From: Pontibacillus litoralis JSM 072002
GTDB taxonomy: Bacteria; Bacillota; Bacilli; Bacillales; BH030062
Assembly: GCF_000775615.1 (NCBI RefSeq)
Contig: NZ_AVPG01000001.1
Coordinates: forward strand, 398,074-462,073
DNA length: 64,000 nucleotides
Reading direction: 5' to 3'
Below are positions 29,518 through 39,377 of this stretch, piece after piece (the stretch's first letter is position 1; the number at the start of each line of letters is the position of its first letter). Position numbers and translations under genes: made by a program. The notes under the pieces were generated by a model, which searched no databases, was not told the DNA's origin, and worked only from the letters and a program-made list of their open reading frames with translations.

Positions 29518-30330
29518 CTACTCATTGCTTTGTTGAGGTTTATTTTTGGCTAGAATGAAAATTGGTTCAAGCTTTTTGTCATCATATATAAACGGTAGTG
29601 ATGTAATAGGCACACGTCCATCTGCAAAGAACTTCATCGTCATTTGCGCCAATATATCGTACCCTTGTGGATTTTGGATATCTGCAAACACACACACATC
29701 CCCATGTGGTACAGCAACCGCTAACTCTCCAACACTCTTAGCCTTCATTTCTTCTAGCAATGCTTCATTCAAAACTCTCGATGCATCGTACCCATCATTC
29801 GTGGCGATAAAATAAAACGTATTTCCAGCAACAACATCTTGTTTATATTGTGTCGATAGCGACCGAGCGTTGAATCGAGCAATTTCACGTAAACGTTCAT
29901 AATCTATGCCTTCTTTTTTTAACATTTGCTCGTCAATAAGGCGATACGATTTACCTAAGTCTAATGCGTAATAAATTCTCGTTTCCGCTGTATGATCATT
30001 ATACACTAATGGAATGCCTTCATTCGAATCTGTTGGAAAAGATGTCGATCGAATAACAGGGAAAATATTCTTCTCTTGCCCTTCTAAAGTATGTGTCTCA
30101 TTCATAATTCGTAAAGCTTCTTGAATATGATCTTGTAAATCATCTAATGCTTTATCCTGTTTTTGTTCATATTTCGCTATAATTCCCGGTAAAGAAATTT
30201 CAATCCCTTTCCCTGAGTGAATCCATTCTATACGAAATACATCTTTATCTCGGTTAAAAGAAGTACGCCATTTAGGGTGCTGCAATCGTTGTTCAAGTTT
30301 TTTTTTCATCTTGATGCTTGTCATTTTCAT
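29518..30330 (-). CDS. ytpQ: DUF1444 family protein YtpQ
   Basis: Protein of 270 residues, length typical for UPF0354/DUF1444. The family is conserved in Bacillus next to ytpP and ytpR; no catalytic role is known. The sequence has a mixed alpha/beta pattern with no signal peptide or membrane segment. An AAAGGAGG site precedes the ATG. Confidence 0.9.
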   Translation of the reverse strand: MKMTSIKMKKKLEQRLQHPKWRTSFNRDKDVFRIEWIHSGKGIEISLPGIIAKYEQKQDKALDDLQDHIQEALRIMNETHTLEGQEKNIFPVIRSTSFPTDSNEGIPLVYNDHTAETRIYYALDLGKSYRLIDEQMLKKEGIDYERLREIARFNARSLSTQYKQDVVAGNTFYFIATNDGYDASRVLNEALLEEMKAKSVGELAVAVPHGDVCVFADIQNPQGYDILAQMTMKFFADGRVPITSLPFIYDDKKLEPIFILAKNKPQQSNE

Positions 30331-30410
30331 ATATTATTCCTCCTTTATCCATAGCAGGAGACAATCATGCTATTCATTTTAGCACGTATTCGGTTGGACA
30401 TAAAGCAAGA

Positions 30411-30450
30411 AAAGAACAAGAACCCTAGCACAGGTGCACTAGGATTCTTC
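30411..30450 (-). terminator. ytpP terminator
   Basis: GAATCCTAG / CTAGGGTTC stem and a T-rich tail (TTGTTCTTTTC) on the minus strand, directly after ytpP. Confidence 0.8.
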
Positions 30451-30456
30451 ACCGTT

Positions 30457-30777
30457 TTAAGAAGCAGACACGCTTTCTAGAAACGCTTCAATTTGTTGTT
30501 GTGATTTACGCTCCTTGCTAACAAGCCTGCCTAATTCTTTCCCATCTTCAGTTACAATAAAACTCGGAATACCAAAAACGCCTAAGTCAGCACATAAATC
30601 GATGAATTCGTCTCGATCAACATAAACAAATTGATAATGATCAAACTTCTCTTCCACCTCTGGTAAAAACGGTTCAATTACTCGACAATCTGGGCACCAA
30701 TCTGCTGAGAATAGAAAGACCACTTTCCCTTTTTGCATCCATTGCTCATATTGTTCCATTGACTGTAATGTTTTCAT
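30457..30777 (-). CDS. ytpP: Thioredoxin-like protein YtpP
   Basis: Thioredoxin-fold protein of 106 residues with the dithiol motif SADWCPDCRVIEPF. The CPDC motif in place of CGPC is typical of YtpP. In Firmicutes it is thought to act on bacillithiol mixed disulfides and protein disulfides. An AAGGAGA site precedes the ATG. The EIIC-like transporter gene ends 15 bases upstream, suggesting co-transcription. Confidence 0.92.
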   Translation of the reverse strand: MKTLQSMEQYEQWMQKGKVVFLFSADWCPDCRVIEPFLPEVEEKFDHYQFVYVDRDEFIDLCADLGVFGIPSFIVTEDGKELGRLVSKERKSQQQIEAFLESVSAS

Positions 30778-30792
30778 TCCGAATCTCTCCTT

Positions 30793-31830
30793 CTAATAAT
30801 CAATTTTTAGATCACCTAGTTGAATCCAACCTTTTTTACGGAACCATTCTGATAATATCAAAGTAATGAGTGCTGGACCAATGATGTGCAATAGTAAAAT
30901 CGAAATAAGTACCTCTTGCGTAAATCCCATCGTTTGAATCGTCATGATTTGTCCGACAAAGCCACTCGTTCCCATTCCCGCTCCTGAATCATTATTTACC
31001 ATCTCAGTACCCAACCATCCCATCGTCGCTATTGGAGCAAGTAATGCCCCTGCTATGGTTGGTGGAATAATTAAAATTGGTTTCTTCACTATGTTCGCAA
31101 CTTGTAGCATCGAAGTACCAATCCCTTGAGCGAATAAGCCACCAATGCCATTTTCCCGATAACTCATCACTCCAAAACCTATCATTTGTGCTGCACATCC
31201 GACTGTAGCCGCTCCTGCAGCAACACCTTCTAAATCAATCATAATCGCAATCGCCACACTTGATATAGGAGCCGTTAACGCCCATCCCATTAATACCGCT
31301 ACAAGGATTCCCATTACGAATGGCTGACGTTCTGTAGCCCAAATGACGACATCTCCAAAGCCAGTCATAAAAGCATGCACAGATGGACTGATTGTGAAAC
31401 CTATCACAAAACCGACAACAATCGTGACAAAAGGAGTAATTAATATATCTAATTTCGTTTCTTTGCTTACAAGCTTCCCAATTTCAATGGAACATAAAGC
31501 CGCTATGTAACTCCCAGCAGGTCCTCCTCCTACAGATGCACTGAAAGCACCACTAAACAAGGCAGCGAAGACAACTAACGGTGGCGCGTTTAACCCATAT
31601 GCTATTGCAACACCAATAGCACCACCCCAAATCTCCGGTTGCATCGCAAAACTCCCCATCTCTATGAGGGGCTCCCACTGTAATTCTTCCCCAACCGTTT
31701 TGATAATCAATCCGATAATTAACGAGGAAAATAGCCCAAGCGCCATATAACTTAAAGCCGTTATAAAATAAGACCTCCACGATAATGTAACGCCCTTCCT
31801 TGTTAAAAACGCTTTCACTTTTTGCACCAT
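30793..31830 (-). CDS. PTS EIIC-like membrane protein (PTS_EIIC_2 type)
   Basis: Very hydrophobic protein of 345 residues with about 8-10 predicted membrane helices and glycine-rich loops (SASVGGGPAGSYIAALCSIE, NNDSGAGMGTSGFVGQ). It resembles stand-alone PTS EIIC_2 proteins that lack EIIA and EIIB domains, so the substrate and even phosphotransfer are uncertain. An AAGGAGAGG site precedes the ATG. It is upstream of ytpP. Confidence 0.8.
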   Translation of the reverse strand: MVQKVKAFLTRKGVTLSWRSYFITALSYMALGLFSSLIIGLIIKTVGEELQWEPLIEMGSFAMQPEIWGGAIGVAIAYGLNAPPLVVFAALFSGAFSASVGGGPAGSYIAALCSIEIGKLVSKETKLDILITPFVTIVVGFVIGFTISPSVHAFMTGFGDVVIWATERQPFVMGILVAVLMGWALTAPISSVAIAIMIDLEGVAAGAATVGCAAQMIGFGVMSYRENGIGGLFAQGIGTSMLQVANIVKKPILIIPPTIAGALLAPIATMGWLGTEMVNNDSGAGMGTSGFVGQIMTIQTMGFTQEVLISILLLHIIGPALITLILSEWFRKKGWIQLGDLKIDY

Positions 31831-31921
31831 ACCCTCTCCTTTGTGTGTGACCTTTATAAATTTCTTTTATGCTAACGTATTTGCAAGCGAAAAACAAACC
31901 AAAAAAGTGAAATATCACCAC

Positions 31922-31976
31922 ACAAAACAAGGATAATGACGCACAGTTTGCTTTAAACCGAGCGTCATTATCCTTA
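31922..31976 (-). terminator. Terminator after the 32-kb hypothetical gene
   Basis: Fourteen-base arms AAGGATAATGACGC / GCGTCATTATCCTT, overlapping the stop codon, then TTGTTTTG. Confidence 0.85.
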
Positions 31977-32513
31977 TTCTTCTTCAGGATGCGTAACCGA
32001 AGATACGATATTCATCATATCTTGAGCATTACTTGCTAACGACTGCTTTGATGATTCTGTCGTCATTTTCGCTCCACCAATACCTACTTGTAATTCATAA
32101 CGTTTATCCCCAATTTTCACTATACTCATGTACCCATAACGATCATCGTTTTCAAATTCTGTTATAGTTAATAAATTCTCCGCTTCTTTAGCCGTTTGGA
32201 AATATACATCACTTGTAGGCTTTTCTAAAGGGTTGTAGAATAACAAATACTGTTGATTTCCATCTTGCAAAATTAAATTGTTAGCTTCTTGTGATTCAAT
32301 AGTCATAGAACTAGGTAAAAATAAGGAAACATTCTCGAGTTGTTTATTGGCTTCTGCCGGTTCATTATGGAATGCTTGTTCAGAAGCCTCCTTCGCTTTT
32401 TGAATTGCTCCTTCTTCTGATGTGAATACGCCCAATGAAGCCAATATACCTACAACGAACACAGCTAGCACACAAATACTAGCAATTATCCATTTCGGTT
32501 GTGCTTTTTTCAC
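31974..32513 (-). CDS. Hypothetical membrane-anchored protein
   Basis: About 179 residues, family not recognised. An N-terminal membrane helix (about residues 8-30) is followed by an acidic extracellular domain. The likely start is the second of two in-frame GTG codons, nine bases behind AAGGAG; the first GTG at 32519 is only three bases from it. Transcribed alone and followed by a strong terminator. Confidence 0.75.
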   Translation of the reverse strand: MKKAQPKWIIASICVLAVFVVGILASLGVFTSEEGAIQKAKEASEQAFHNEPAEANKQLENVSLFLPSSMTIESQEANNLILQDGNQQYLLFYNPLEKPTSDVYFQTAKEAENLLTITEFENDDRYGYMSIVKIGDKRYELQVGIGGAKMTTESSKQSLASNAQDMMNIVSSVTHPEEE

Positions 32514-32687
32514 TATCACTCTCTCCTTGTTAACCTGTCTCTTTGTATAGTTTTATGTTTTTTCATTCATATCATACTACAAAATCCCTACTAGTCAAAG
32601 TTCATATGACAATTCCCTATTTATGCTAATCTAGCTTCGTGTGTTAAGATAATGGTATCTATATAAAATGTGCTATGGAGGAATGAA

Positions 32688-33131
32688 ATGATGGAGTTAA
32701 TGGTATATTTAGCAGGAGAAATTCATAATGATTGGCGTAGTGAAGTAATAGAAAAGGCAGAGCATAGAGCGCTTCCTTTAACATTTGTCTCGCCACAAAC
32801 AAACCACGACCGTTCTGATGCTATCGGTGAAGTTATACTAGGTGAGCAACCAAATCCAATTTACCGAGATGATACCGCTTCAAGCATTAATAATTTACGT
32901 ACGGAAGTTTGGATGAATAAAGCTGATATCGTGATTGCTTTCTTCGGCGAGCAGTATAAACAATGGAATACAGCTATGGATGCAGGTGCCGCTATTAGCA
33001 AAAATAAGCCAACCATTTTAATTCGTCCACAATCGCTGCATCATCCCCTTAAAGAACTATCGAACAAAGCAACCGTTACAGTTGAAACGATTGACCAAGC
33101 CATTGAAATTCTTGCCTATATGTACGAATAA
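32688..33131 (+). CDS. ytoQ: YtoQ family protein
   Basis: About 147 residues, the size of B. subtilis YtoQ (148). It has a nucleoside 2-deoxyribosyltransferase-like look (VYLAGEIHNDWR start, later NKADIVIAFFGE and AMDAGAA), but the activity is unproven. The ATG at 32688 follows GGAGGA; an in-frame upstream start at 32670 has no site. Confidence 0.9.
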   Translation: MMELMVYLAGEIHNDWRSEVIEKAEHRALPLTFVSPQTNHDRSDAIGEVILGEQPNPIYRDDTASSINNLRTEVWMNKADIVIAFFGEQYKQWNTAMDAGAAISKNKPTILIRPQSLHHPLKELSNKATVTVETIDQAIEILAYMYE

Positions 33132-33146
33132 CATAAAAAACACTAA

Positions 33147-33177
33147 GTAAAAAGGGCGATTACTGTTCGCCCTTTTG
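33147..33177. terminator. Bidirectional terminator, ytoQ and the DUF84 gene
   Basis: AAAAGGGCGA / TCGCCCTTTT hairpin with a seven-base loop between convergent genes; it includes the stop of the DUF84 gene. Confidence 0.9.
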
Positions 33178-33681
33178 TACTTGATCGTATTCATATTGTC
33201 CTTTCAACAATTGTACGACATGTTCAAACATCGCAGTACGATTAACCAATTCATTAGTGAAGATTCCTATTGCTCCTTCTTTAGAACGAACACCTGTACG
33301 CTTGGCATAAGCGTCCATCACATCTCCTAATTCTTGGCCTTTGTGCAATTGCTCTGCTACTTCATCAGGTAATAAAATGCGCGCTCCACTAGCTGTGTAC
33401 GTGTTCTCATTATGGTCAACTAGCACGCCCCAATTACATAAATATAAATCCTCCCCCATTTCCGTTACGCCACCTTCAAGCCCTATACCTATGCAACCCT
33501 TCGTATGTTTGGCACACTCTCTAGCACGATTAATGGCCCCTTCTAATGTCTCTTCATCTGAAAATGGTTGTGCAGATACTTTTGAGCTTACTTCTACTCC
33601 AAAGACCTCGACGTCAGGGAAGTTATTCTTAACTGCATTTACTTTAGGTAAGTTTGTGGAGCCTACCACAATTTTCATCAT
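33160..33681 (-). CDS. DUF84 inosine/xanthosine triphosphatase-like protein
   Basis: About 173 residues starting MMKIVVGSTNLPKVNAVKNN. DUF84 (YjjX-type) proteins hydrolyse non-canonical purine triphosphates. The conserved GSTNxxKxxAV start and the GIGLEGG motif are present. A GGGTGAG site precedes the double ATG at 33681; a longer frame to 33738 lacks a site. Confidence 0.88.
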   Translation of the reverse strand: MMKIVVGSTNLPKVNAVKNNFPDVEVFGVEVSSKVSAQPFSDEETLEGAINRARECAKHTKGCIGIGLEGGVTEMGEDLYLCNWGVLVDHNENTYTASGARILLPDEVAEQLHKGQELGDVMDAYAKRTGVRSKEGAIGIFTNELVNRTAMFEHVVQLLKGQYEYDQVQKGEQ

Positions 33682-33759
33682 CTCACCCTTTCTAAAACTA
33701 TACGCTTGTTTTAATCCACTAATATCGTTTGTTAGCATATGAATGGATGATGGTATACG

Positions 33760-34827
33760 TTATCCGTTTTTACGAATTTGTTCTATAACGTTTTGGTCTG
33801 TCGCTTGAACGAGCTTAATAATAAGTTCTTTCGCTGCAGCATAATCATCAATATGAATAATAGATGATGACGTATGTATGTAACGTGAACAAATACCTAT
33901 AACAGCTGATGGTACGCCATTATTCGAAACGTGGACACTTCCTGCATCTGTCCCACCTTGAGAGACGAAATATTGATATGGAATGTTATTAGATTCCGCC
34001 GTGTCTAATAAGAACTCACGAATGCCGCGATTGGTTACCATCGTACGATCTAAAATTCGGAGTAATGCTCCTTTTCCTAATTGACCAAATTCCTTATCGT
34101 CACCAGACATATCATTTGCTGGAGAAGCATCTAATGCATAAAAAATATCTGGTTGAATCATGTTAGCTGCTGTTTTCGCTCCACGTAAACCAACTTCCTC
34201 TTGTACAGTGGCTCCCGAGTATAACTCATTTGGTAGTGTTTGTCCATGCACTGCCTGCATCAATTCAACGGCTAACCCGCATCCATATCGGTTGTCCCAT
34301 GCTTTCGCCAAAATTTTCTTCCTATTTGCCATCGGAGTAAATGGGCATACTGGTACAATTTGTTGACCAGGCTTTATGCCAATCTTCTTAGCATCTTCTT
34401 GGTCATCAGCACCAATATCAATCATCATATTTTTTATTTCCATCGGCTTCTTTCGTTGTTCAAGAGTTAAGTTATGAGGAGGTATAGACCCTATTACCCC
34501 TGTCACAGGACCGTTTTCCGTCATGATTTGCACTCGTTGAGCTAGTAACACTTGACTCCACCAGCCACCTAATGTTTGAAAGCGAATCATACCATTTTTC
34601 GTTATTTGAGTTACCATAAAGCCAACTTCATCCATATGTCCAGCAACCATTACTTTCGGTCCATTTCCTTTCTTCACACCAAATAAACTACCTAGACCAT
34701 CTTGAATGATTTCATCTGAATATGGCTCTAATTGCTCCTTCATAAAAGAACGAACGTGATGCTCATTTCCTGGCGCACCTTGTAATTCTGTTAACGTTTT
34801 GAAAAGTTGCATAGTTTCCTTATTCAA
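33760..34827 (-). CDS. ytoP: M42-family glutamyl aminopeptidase YtoP
   Basis: Metallo-aminopeptidase of about 355 residues. Metal and catalytic residues are visible in [39 protein letters not shown] and the C-terminal [11 protein letters not shown]. Such enzymes form large tetrahedral complexes that trim peptides in the cytosol. The chosen start is TTG at 34827, eight bases behind GGGAG; the longer frame to 34875 runs through a likely promoter. This is the ytoP place of B. subtilis. Confidence 0.92.
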   Translation of the reverse strand: MNKETMQLFKTLTELQGAPGNEHHVRSFMKEQLEPYSDEIIQDGLGSLFGVKKGNGPKVMVAGHMDEVGFMVTQITKNGMIRFQTLGGWWSQVLLAQRVQIMTENGPVTGVIGSIPPHNLTLEQRKKPMEIKNMMIDIGADDQEDAKKIGIKPGQQIVPVCPFTPMANRKKILAKAWDNRYGCGLAVELMQAVHGQTLPNELYSGATVQEEVGLRGAKTAANMIQPDIFYALDASPANDMSGDDKEFGQLGKGALLRILDRTMVTNRGIREFLLDTAESNNIPYQYFVSQGGTDAGSVHVSNNGVPSAVIGICSRYIHTSSSIIHIDDYAAAKELIIKLVQATDQNVIEQIRKNG

Positions 34828-34971
34828 TTCCTTCACTCCCATTTTTAATAACCTTATCATTATTCTATCAAACATTAGCGAAAAATCGACTTCTCTACGT
34901 TAATATTTTCTATTTTCTCATATTTCATATATACTAAAGATAAGTATAATAATATTGTGAGGTGTTGAGAA

Positions 34972-35286
34972 ATGGATTGGAAAAAAACATTGGTTGCTGC
35001 AGGTGCAGGTGCTATCATCGGATATGCTGTAGCCAAACAAGTGAACGAATATCAACCGCTATCTCCTGAAAAGGCTTTAAAAATAGCTAAGCAAGTATTT
35101 AAACAACAAGGTCCTATTAGTGGTTCTTGGATTCATATGAAATCTGAATCACTTGAGAAAGATGAAATCCCATATACTGTATACCGCGGTGGTGTATCTC
35201 GTTCGATTGATGGACAAACTAAACAATATGAATTCCTTGTGGATGCTTTTACCGGAACTGTACTTGACGTTAGCCTTGTCGCATAG
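34972..35286 (+). CDS. ytzB: PepSY-domain protein YtzB
   Basis: Protein of 104 residues with an N-terminal glycine-rich membrane or signal segment (about 6-22) and one PepSY domain (LSPEKALKIAKQVFKQQGPI ... YEFLVDAFTG). PepSY domains are often protease inhibitors or heme-related modules. GAGGTG precedes the ATG. The gene is divergent from ytoP. Confidence 0.9.
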   Translation: MDWKKTLVAAGAGAIIGYAVAKQVNEYQPLSPEKALKIAKQVFKQQGPISGSWIHMKSESLEKDEIPYTVYRGGVSRSIDGQTKQYEFLVDAFTGTVLDVSLVA

Positions 35287-35293
35287 AATACTT

Positions 35294-35333
35294 GCATATA
35301 AAAAATCCGCACAATGTGCGGGTTTTTATATGC
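35294..35333. terminator. Terminator after ytzB
   Basis: Nineteen-base near-perfect arms around the CCGCACA/TGTGCGG core with a TTTTTATATGC side. It also faces the convergent ytnP. Confidence 0.93.
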
Positions 35334-35360
35334 GAATCAATTATGAATTTGGTTCATGCT

Positions 35361-36203
35361 TTATTCTACTCGTTTCATTTGATCGACAATTTTCCCATTT
35401 CGATCGTATCGCAATGCACGATAATAGGCGTCATGATAAAATGTAACCCACGCTTTTTTCTTATAACCATAATCCAACCATTTTTGTTTGGCATAGACTG
35501 ATGTTACCGGAAAATCGTCATAAGCTAATACCCACAACGGATTTTGATGGGCATTTGTAGGCATAATATCAGCCATATGGATAAAACAATCTTCCCCATC
35601 TTCAAAACAAATAATACTATGGCCATCACTGTGTCCACCTGTATGTACCATTTGAAGCCCAGGCAATATCTCCATTCGTTCGGAAAAGGGATGAACGAGT
35701 TGCTCAATTGGCTTCCAATTAGACTCCCAATACGTATTTGCAGAACGAACGTTAGGTTTCCTCATCTCGTTCCACTCCGTTTTACTCGTATAAATGATTG
35801 CCTTCTCAAACGCTGGCTGTAATTCTCCACCTTGCCATTTCGTTAATCCACAAGCGTGATCGAAATGAAGATGTGTCATTAATACATAATCGATATCTTC
35901 TGTACTATATCCTAATTTGTTTAAGGATAAAACGACATGTGATTGCTCTGACACACCAAAATTACGTATTTGTTTGTCCGTTAATTTATCATTGCCAATC
36001 CCACTATCAATTAACAGCTTCTTATCATCGATTTCAATCAAAATCGGATCTGTGCGAAGTTCGATTTGATTGCGCTCATTCACCGGATACTTTTTACTCC
36101 ATAACGGCTTAGGCACAACTCCAAACATCGCTCCTCCGTCTAAGTGAGTTACCCCACCAGGAAGCCACGTTAAACGAGCACGGCCAATATGCAACGTTTC
36201 CAT
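35361..36203 (-). CDS. ytnP: Metallo-beta-lactamase-fold lactonase YtnP
   Basis: Protein of 280 residues. The metal-binding motif is [11 protein letters not shown] (HxHxDH), with further ligands in [11 protein letters not shown] and [12 protein letters not shown]. subtilis YtnP, at the same locus, is a quorum-quenching lactonase acting on acyl-homoserine lactones and interfering with Streptomyces signalling. The substrate here is inferred. Strong GGAGAG site. Confidence 0.9.
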   Translation of the reverse strand: METLHIGRARLTWLPGGVTHLDGGAMFGVVPKPLWSKKYPVNERNQIELRTDPILIEIDDKKLLIDSGIGNDKLTDKQIRNFGVSEQSHVVLSLNKLGYSTEDIDYVLMTHLHFDHACGLTKWQGGELQPAFEKAIIYTSKTEWNEMRKPNVRSANTYWESNWKPIEQLVHPFSERMEILPGLQMVHTGGHSDGHSIICFEDGEDCFIHMADIMPTNAHQNPLWVLAYDDFPVTSVYAKQKWLDYGYKKKAWVTFYHDAYYRALRYDRNGKIVDQMKRVE

Positions 36204-36275
36204 TCCACTCTCTCCTTTCTCTTACCACTTTATTTTATCATAAGATTCAGAAGATTCACTAACGTTATGTTGCTT

Positions 36276-36917
36276 TTAGAATGGAAATTGGACCACACAA
36301 CGGTATATTGGATAGCCACGAGATGAAAATTTCTCTTCATATTCTGTCATCACATTCAATGGATCATCGTCATTATGCAAATGAACAGACACATCTTCTA
36401 ACGTACATCCAAATTGAGAGAAGCTTACTAACGAATATTCAAACAATCCTCTGTTGTCCGTTTTCATAACGAGACGCCCATTCGGTTTTAAAACAGCTTT
36501 GTATTGTTCTAACATCGCTGGATAGGTGAGTCTTCTTTTTTCATGACGATTTTTAGGCCATGGATCGGAGAAGTTCAAATAAATTTGCTCCACTTCATTA
36601 TCTGCAAACAGATCACGTAAATCTTTCGCATCGACGAGAAGTAGTCGTGCATTAGGAACTTCTGCCTCTTTCACTTTTTTCACTGCGTCAACGATAATAC
36701 TTTTTTCCCGTTCAATCCCGATAAAATTCACACTAGGATGTTGAGTGGACATTCCTGCAATAAACTGACCTTTTCCAGAACCTATTTCTACATGTATAGG
36801 GTGTTGATTGGAATAAACTTCTTTCCATTTTCCTCTATAGGAGTATGAGTTTTCTAATGCAATATGGGCATTCTCTTGTAAGTACTCATCCGCCCATGGT
36901 TTATGTCTAACTCGCAT
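36276..36917 (-). CDS. trmB: tRNA (guanine-N7-)-methyltransferase TrmB
   Basis: SAM-dependent enzyme of 213 residues forming m7G46 in tRNA. The SAM-binding motif HVEIGSGKGQFIAG and the substrate motif NFSDPWPKNRHEKRR are intact. Length and synteny match B. subtilis TrmB (YtmQ). AAAGGAGG site before the ATG. Confidence 0.96.
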   Translation of the reverse strand: MRVRHKPWADEYLQENAHIALENSYSYRGKWKEVYSNQHPIHVEIGSGKGQFIAGMSTQHPSVNFIGIEREKSIIVDAVKKVKEAEVPNARLLLVDAKDLRDLFADNEVEQIYLNFSDPWPKNRHEKRRLTYPAMLEQYKAVLKPNGRLVMKTDNRGLFEYSLVSFSQFGCTLEDVSVHLHNDDDPLNVMTEYEEKFSSRGYPIYRCVVQFPF

Positions 36918-37144
36918 GCTTGTTCCTCCTTTTACTTATCAAATGATACCTTATCACGAATGTAACAAAAACTAAAGGTTCATATGAAAAGACATACAGC
37001 ACTTATACCTTCACTACAAAAAAACGTGAGCGTCTAATTTGCCCACGTTTAATCGTTTTACTTTATCTATTTATCGTACCTAGCAATGCATACATATTCT
37101 CAGTCGAATAGGAAAAAATTAAGGTGGAAAGGAGGCTTCTATAC

Positions 37145-37429
37145 GTGCTAACTGCAAAAGATCAATTAACGTTATTAAAAGACTTGTTGAGTGAACATGC
37201 TGAAGACTGTTGCGGTACGGTAGCAGAATGTCAGCAAATTCAACGGCTTGTCCGTTTTTTAATCGCCAATAACAAAGTAGAGGATGAACAAGTTCAACAA
37301 ATTCTTCCTGCTATTTATCAATACAGTTTACAAGCTGAAACCTCTTCCAATTTAAATGAACATATTGTAGCTAATCAGCAACAATTAAACGGCTGGGCTT
37401 CTTCCATCGAGGATCTTAAATATTTATAA
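37145..37429 (+). CDS. ytzH: YtzH-like protein
   Basis: Small helical protein of 94 residues; B. subtilis YtzH has 92. The start is GTG at 37145, nine bases behind AAGGAGG; the longer frame begins inside that site. A CC pair in AEDCCGTVAEC is conserved-looking. The function is unknown. Its 3' end overlaps the convergent ytmP by 14 bases. Confidence 0.88.
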   Translation: MLTAKDQLTLLKDLLSEHAEDCCGTVAECQQIQRLVRFLIANNKVEDEQVQQILPAIYQYSLQAETSSNLNEHIVANQQQLNGWASSIEDLKYL

Positions 37430-38228
37430 TACCTAAATCAATCATAAGCCGCTTCAAATCATTTAGCCAACGGGCGGCTTGGCTTTCTTCTTTACGATGC
37501 TTATGCCATTGAATAAAAGCAATTGTTTGAGCAATAATGTACCAATACATTCGTGCTAATAGATCATCGTTTAATTCAATTCCATATGTGTCCAACCAAT
37601 CGTTCCATTCACCTTTAGGGATATACCAATGCAGAATCATGCCTAAATCCATTGCAGGATCTGCTACCATCGCATTATCCCAATCAATTAAATACAACTG
37701 ATCCGAACGAGTTAGCAGCCAATTATTGTGGTTCATATCACAATGACACACAACCTTTTGTTGATTTTGCACGAAAGGTAACTGCTCTTCTAGATATCGT
37801 AATGCTTGGTGTATTTCTATTTGAGTGTTGATAAAGCTTGCATGTTGTTCTTGATTCTTTAAATCCTGTACTATATTTTCAGGGTTTAACGGCCTTTTCC
37901 CTAATCTCATTAGCAAATCTAATAATTCCGACGAATGGTGAATCTTACTTAATAGTTGGGCAACTCGAGTATGCTTCATTTCCTCAGGGGATAACTCTCT
38001 ACCTTCTAACCATTGCTGGGCAGTAATGACATCACCATTTTCCATTCGCTTCGTCCAAATAAGCTTTGGAACAATTCCTTCCGCTGACAATACTGCTAGA
38101 AAAGGAGAGGAATTACGTTTTAAGAAAAGGCGTTTACTATCAAGCTGGGCATAATATGCTTCTCCTGTTGATCCGCCTGCTGGTGTAATTATCCATTCTT
38201 CACCGAGTATTTGTTCCAACCAATTCAC
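37416..38228 (-). CDS. ytmP: Aminoglycoside phosphotransferase-fold kinase YtmP
   Basis: APH/choline-kinase-fold protein of about 270 residues. Brenner motif VVCHCDMNHNNWLL and the metal-binding LIDWDNAMVADPAMDLG are intact, so it is probably an active small-molecule kinase; the substrate is unknown. The likely start is GTG at 38228, seven bases after GAGGA; a TTG two codons earlier is too close to that site. Synteny with ytzH and trmB matches B. subtilis. Confidence 0.9.
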   Translation of the reverse strand: MNWLEQILGEEWIITPAGGSTGEAYYAQLDSKRLFLKRNSSPFLAVLSAEGIVPKLIWTKRMENGDVITAQQWLEGRELSPEEMKHTRVAQLLSKIHHSSELLDLLMRLGKRPLNPENIVQDLKNQEQHASFINTQIEIHQALRYLEEQLPFVQNQQKVVCHCDMNHNNWLLTRSDQLYLIDWDNAMVADPAMDLGMILHWYIPKGEWNDWLDTYGIELNDDLLARMYWYIIAQTIAFIQWHKHRKEESQAARWLNDLKRLMIDLGIINI

Positions 38229-38411
38229 CTTCAATTCCTCAAATCTGTGTAGGTTTAGTCTAAAAAATAATGAAAGTACCGTTTATTATACCTCATTTTC
38301 ACTTAAAAGACATTAAAAAATTTTACTGTAGCAACAGACTGGCTTCGTCCATTTCAAAAAGACATGACAATAGATTAACGTATTTAACAATATAAATTCA
38401 AGCATAGGTGA

Positions 38412-39347
38412 CTATTTTTTTATTTGGAGCACTTTTCTTGGTTGCGATTCTTTATGTATCATACACTGTTCACAACTACTTGGTTGACCATCCACTTGAT
38501 AAGAAATAGGAGTATAGCTCTTAATATTTATGCAAGACCCTTCTTTCATGGTGACTCCTTGAAAATACTTATGGACACCGAAGAAAACTGTACCGAATAA
38601 GGCTAATATTTTCCACTTAGATACGTCATGAATAATAATCATAGAGAAATGATTACGATTCATTTTCGCGTCAGGCATAATCTTCATCCCACCACCGTAA
38701 TAACCATGTACGCCAACCGCTGCCATCCATACATTTTCAAACGTTTGTACTTCACCATCCACTTCAACATCAAGGGTTTTCAATTCATAACGAAAAAGCA
38801 TTTCAACGACAGCAACTATATATGCAAACGAACCGATATGTAGGCTATTGAATAGTTTCTTATAAGCTGCTACGTTTGCCCGCTTCACCACTTCTGCATC
38901 AAAACCAAATCCAATACTATTTACAAATAAACGACTGTGATGCTTTTTTCGTTTGTCCATTCTATAGACACCGGCCCAATAAGCTTGAGGCTTTCGAGCT
39001 GATAACAATTTCTTAAATAGCGTACTTCCTCTAGCTTTTGACTGTATTCCCCGAACAAAATCATTACCTGACCCAGCCGGAATAAACCCGATTGGAATGT
39101 GTGGATGTTGCTTCAAACCATTGAGCACCTCATGCATCGTCCCATCTCCACCTATAACCAACACAGCCTCTACTTTATCTTTATGCATGCTGACAATTTG
39201 AGGGGCAAGCTCTTCTGCGTGACCTTCATATTTCGTAAAAAAAGAGCGACAATCAGAAGTACGAGAAGATATATGCTTTTGTAATTTCTCATATACTTTT
39301 TTGCCTCTTCCAGCTCCTGCAGTTGGATTAATAATAATAACATACAT
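38412..39347 (-). CDS. ytlR: Diacylglycerol/lipid kinase family protein YtlR
   Basis: Lipid kinase of 311 residues with the nucleotide-binding motif VIGGDGTMHEVLNGL, IPAGSGNDFVRGI and SIGFGFDAEV. B. subtilis YtlR is a DagK-like protein; the lipid substrate is unproven. The gene starts the ytlR-ytlQ-ytlP group in reverse order. RBS AGAGGTG. Confidence 0.9.
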   Translation of the reverse strand: MYVIIINPTAGAGRGKKVYEKLQKHISSRTSDCRSFFTKYEGHAEELAPQIVSMHKDKVEAVLVIGGDGTMHEVLNGLKQHPHIPIGFIPAGSGNDFVRGIQSKARGSTLFKKLLSARKPQAYWAGVYRMDKRKKHHSRLFVNSIGFGFDAEVVKRANVAAYKKLFNSLHIGSFAYIVAVVEMLFRYELKTLDVEVDGEVQTFENVWMAAVGVHGYYGGGMKIMPDAKMNRNHFSMIIIHDVSKWKILALFGTVFFGVHKYFQGVTMKEGSCINIKSYTPISYQVDGQPSSCEQCMIHKESQPRKVLQIKK

Positions 39348-39377
39348 TAGAAATACATCACCTCTTTGCTCATCAAC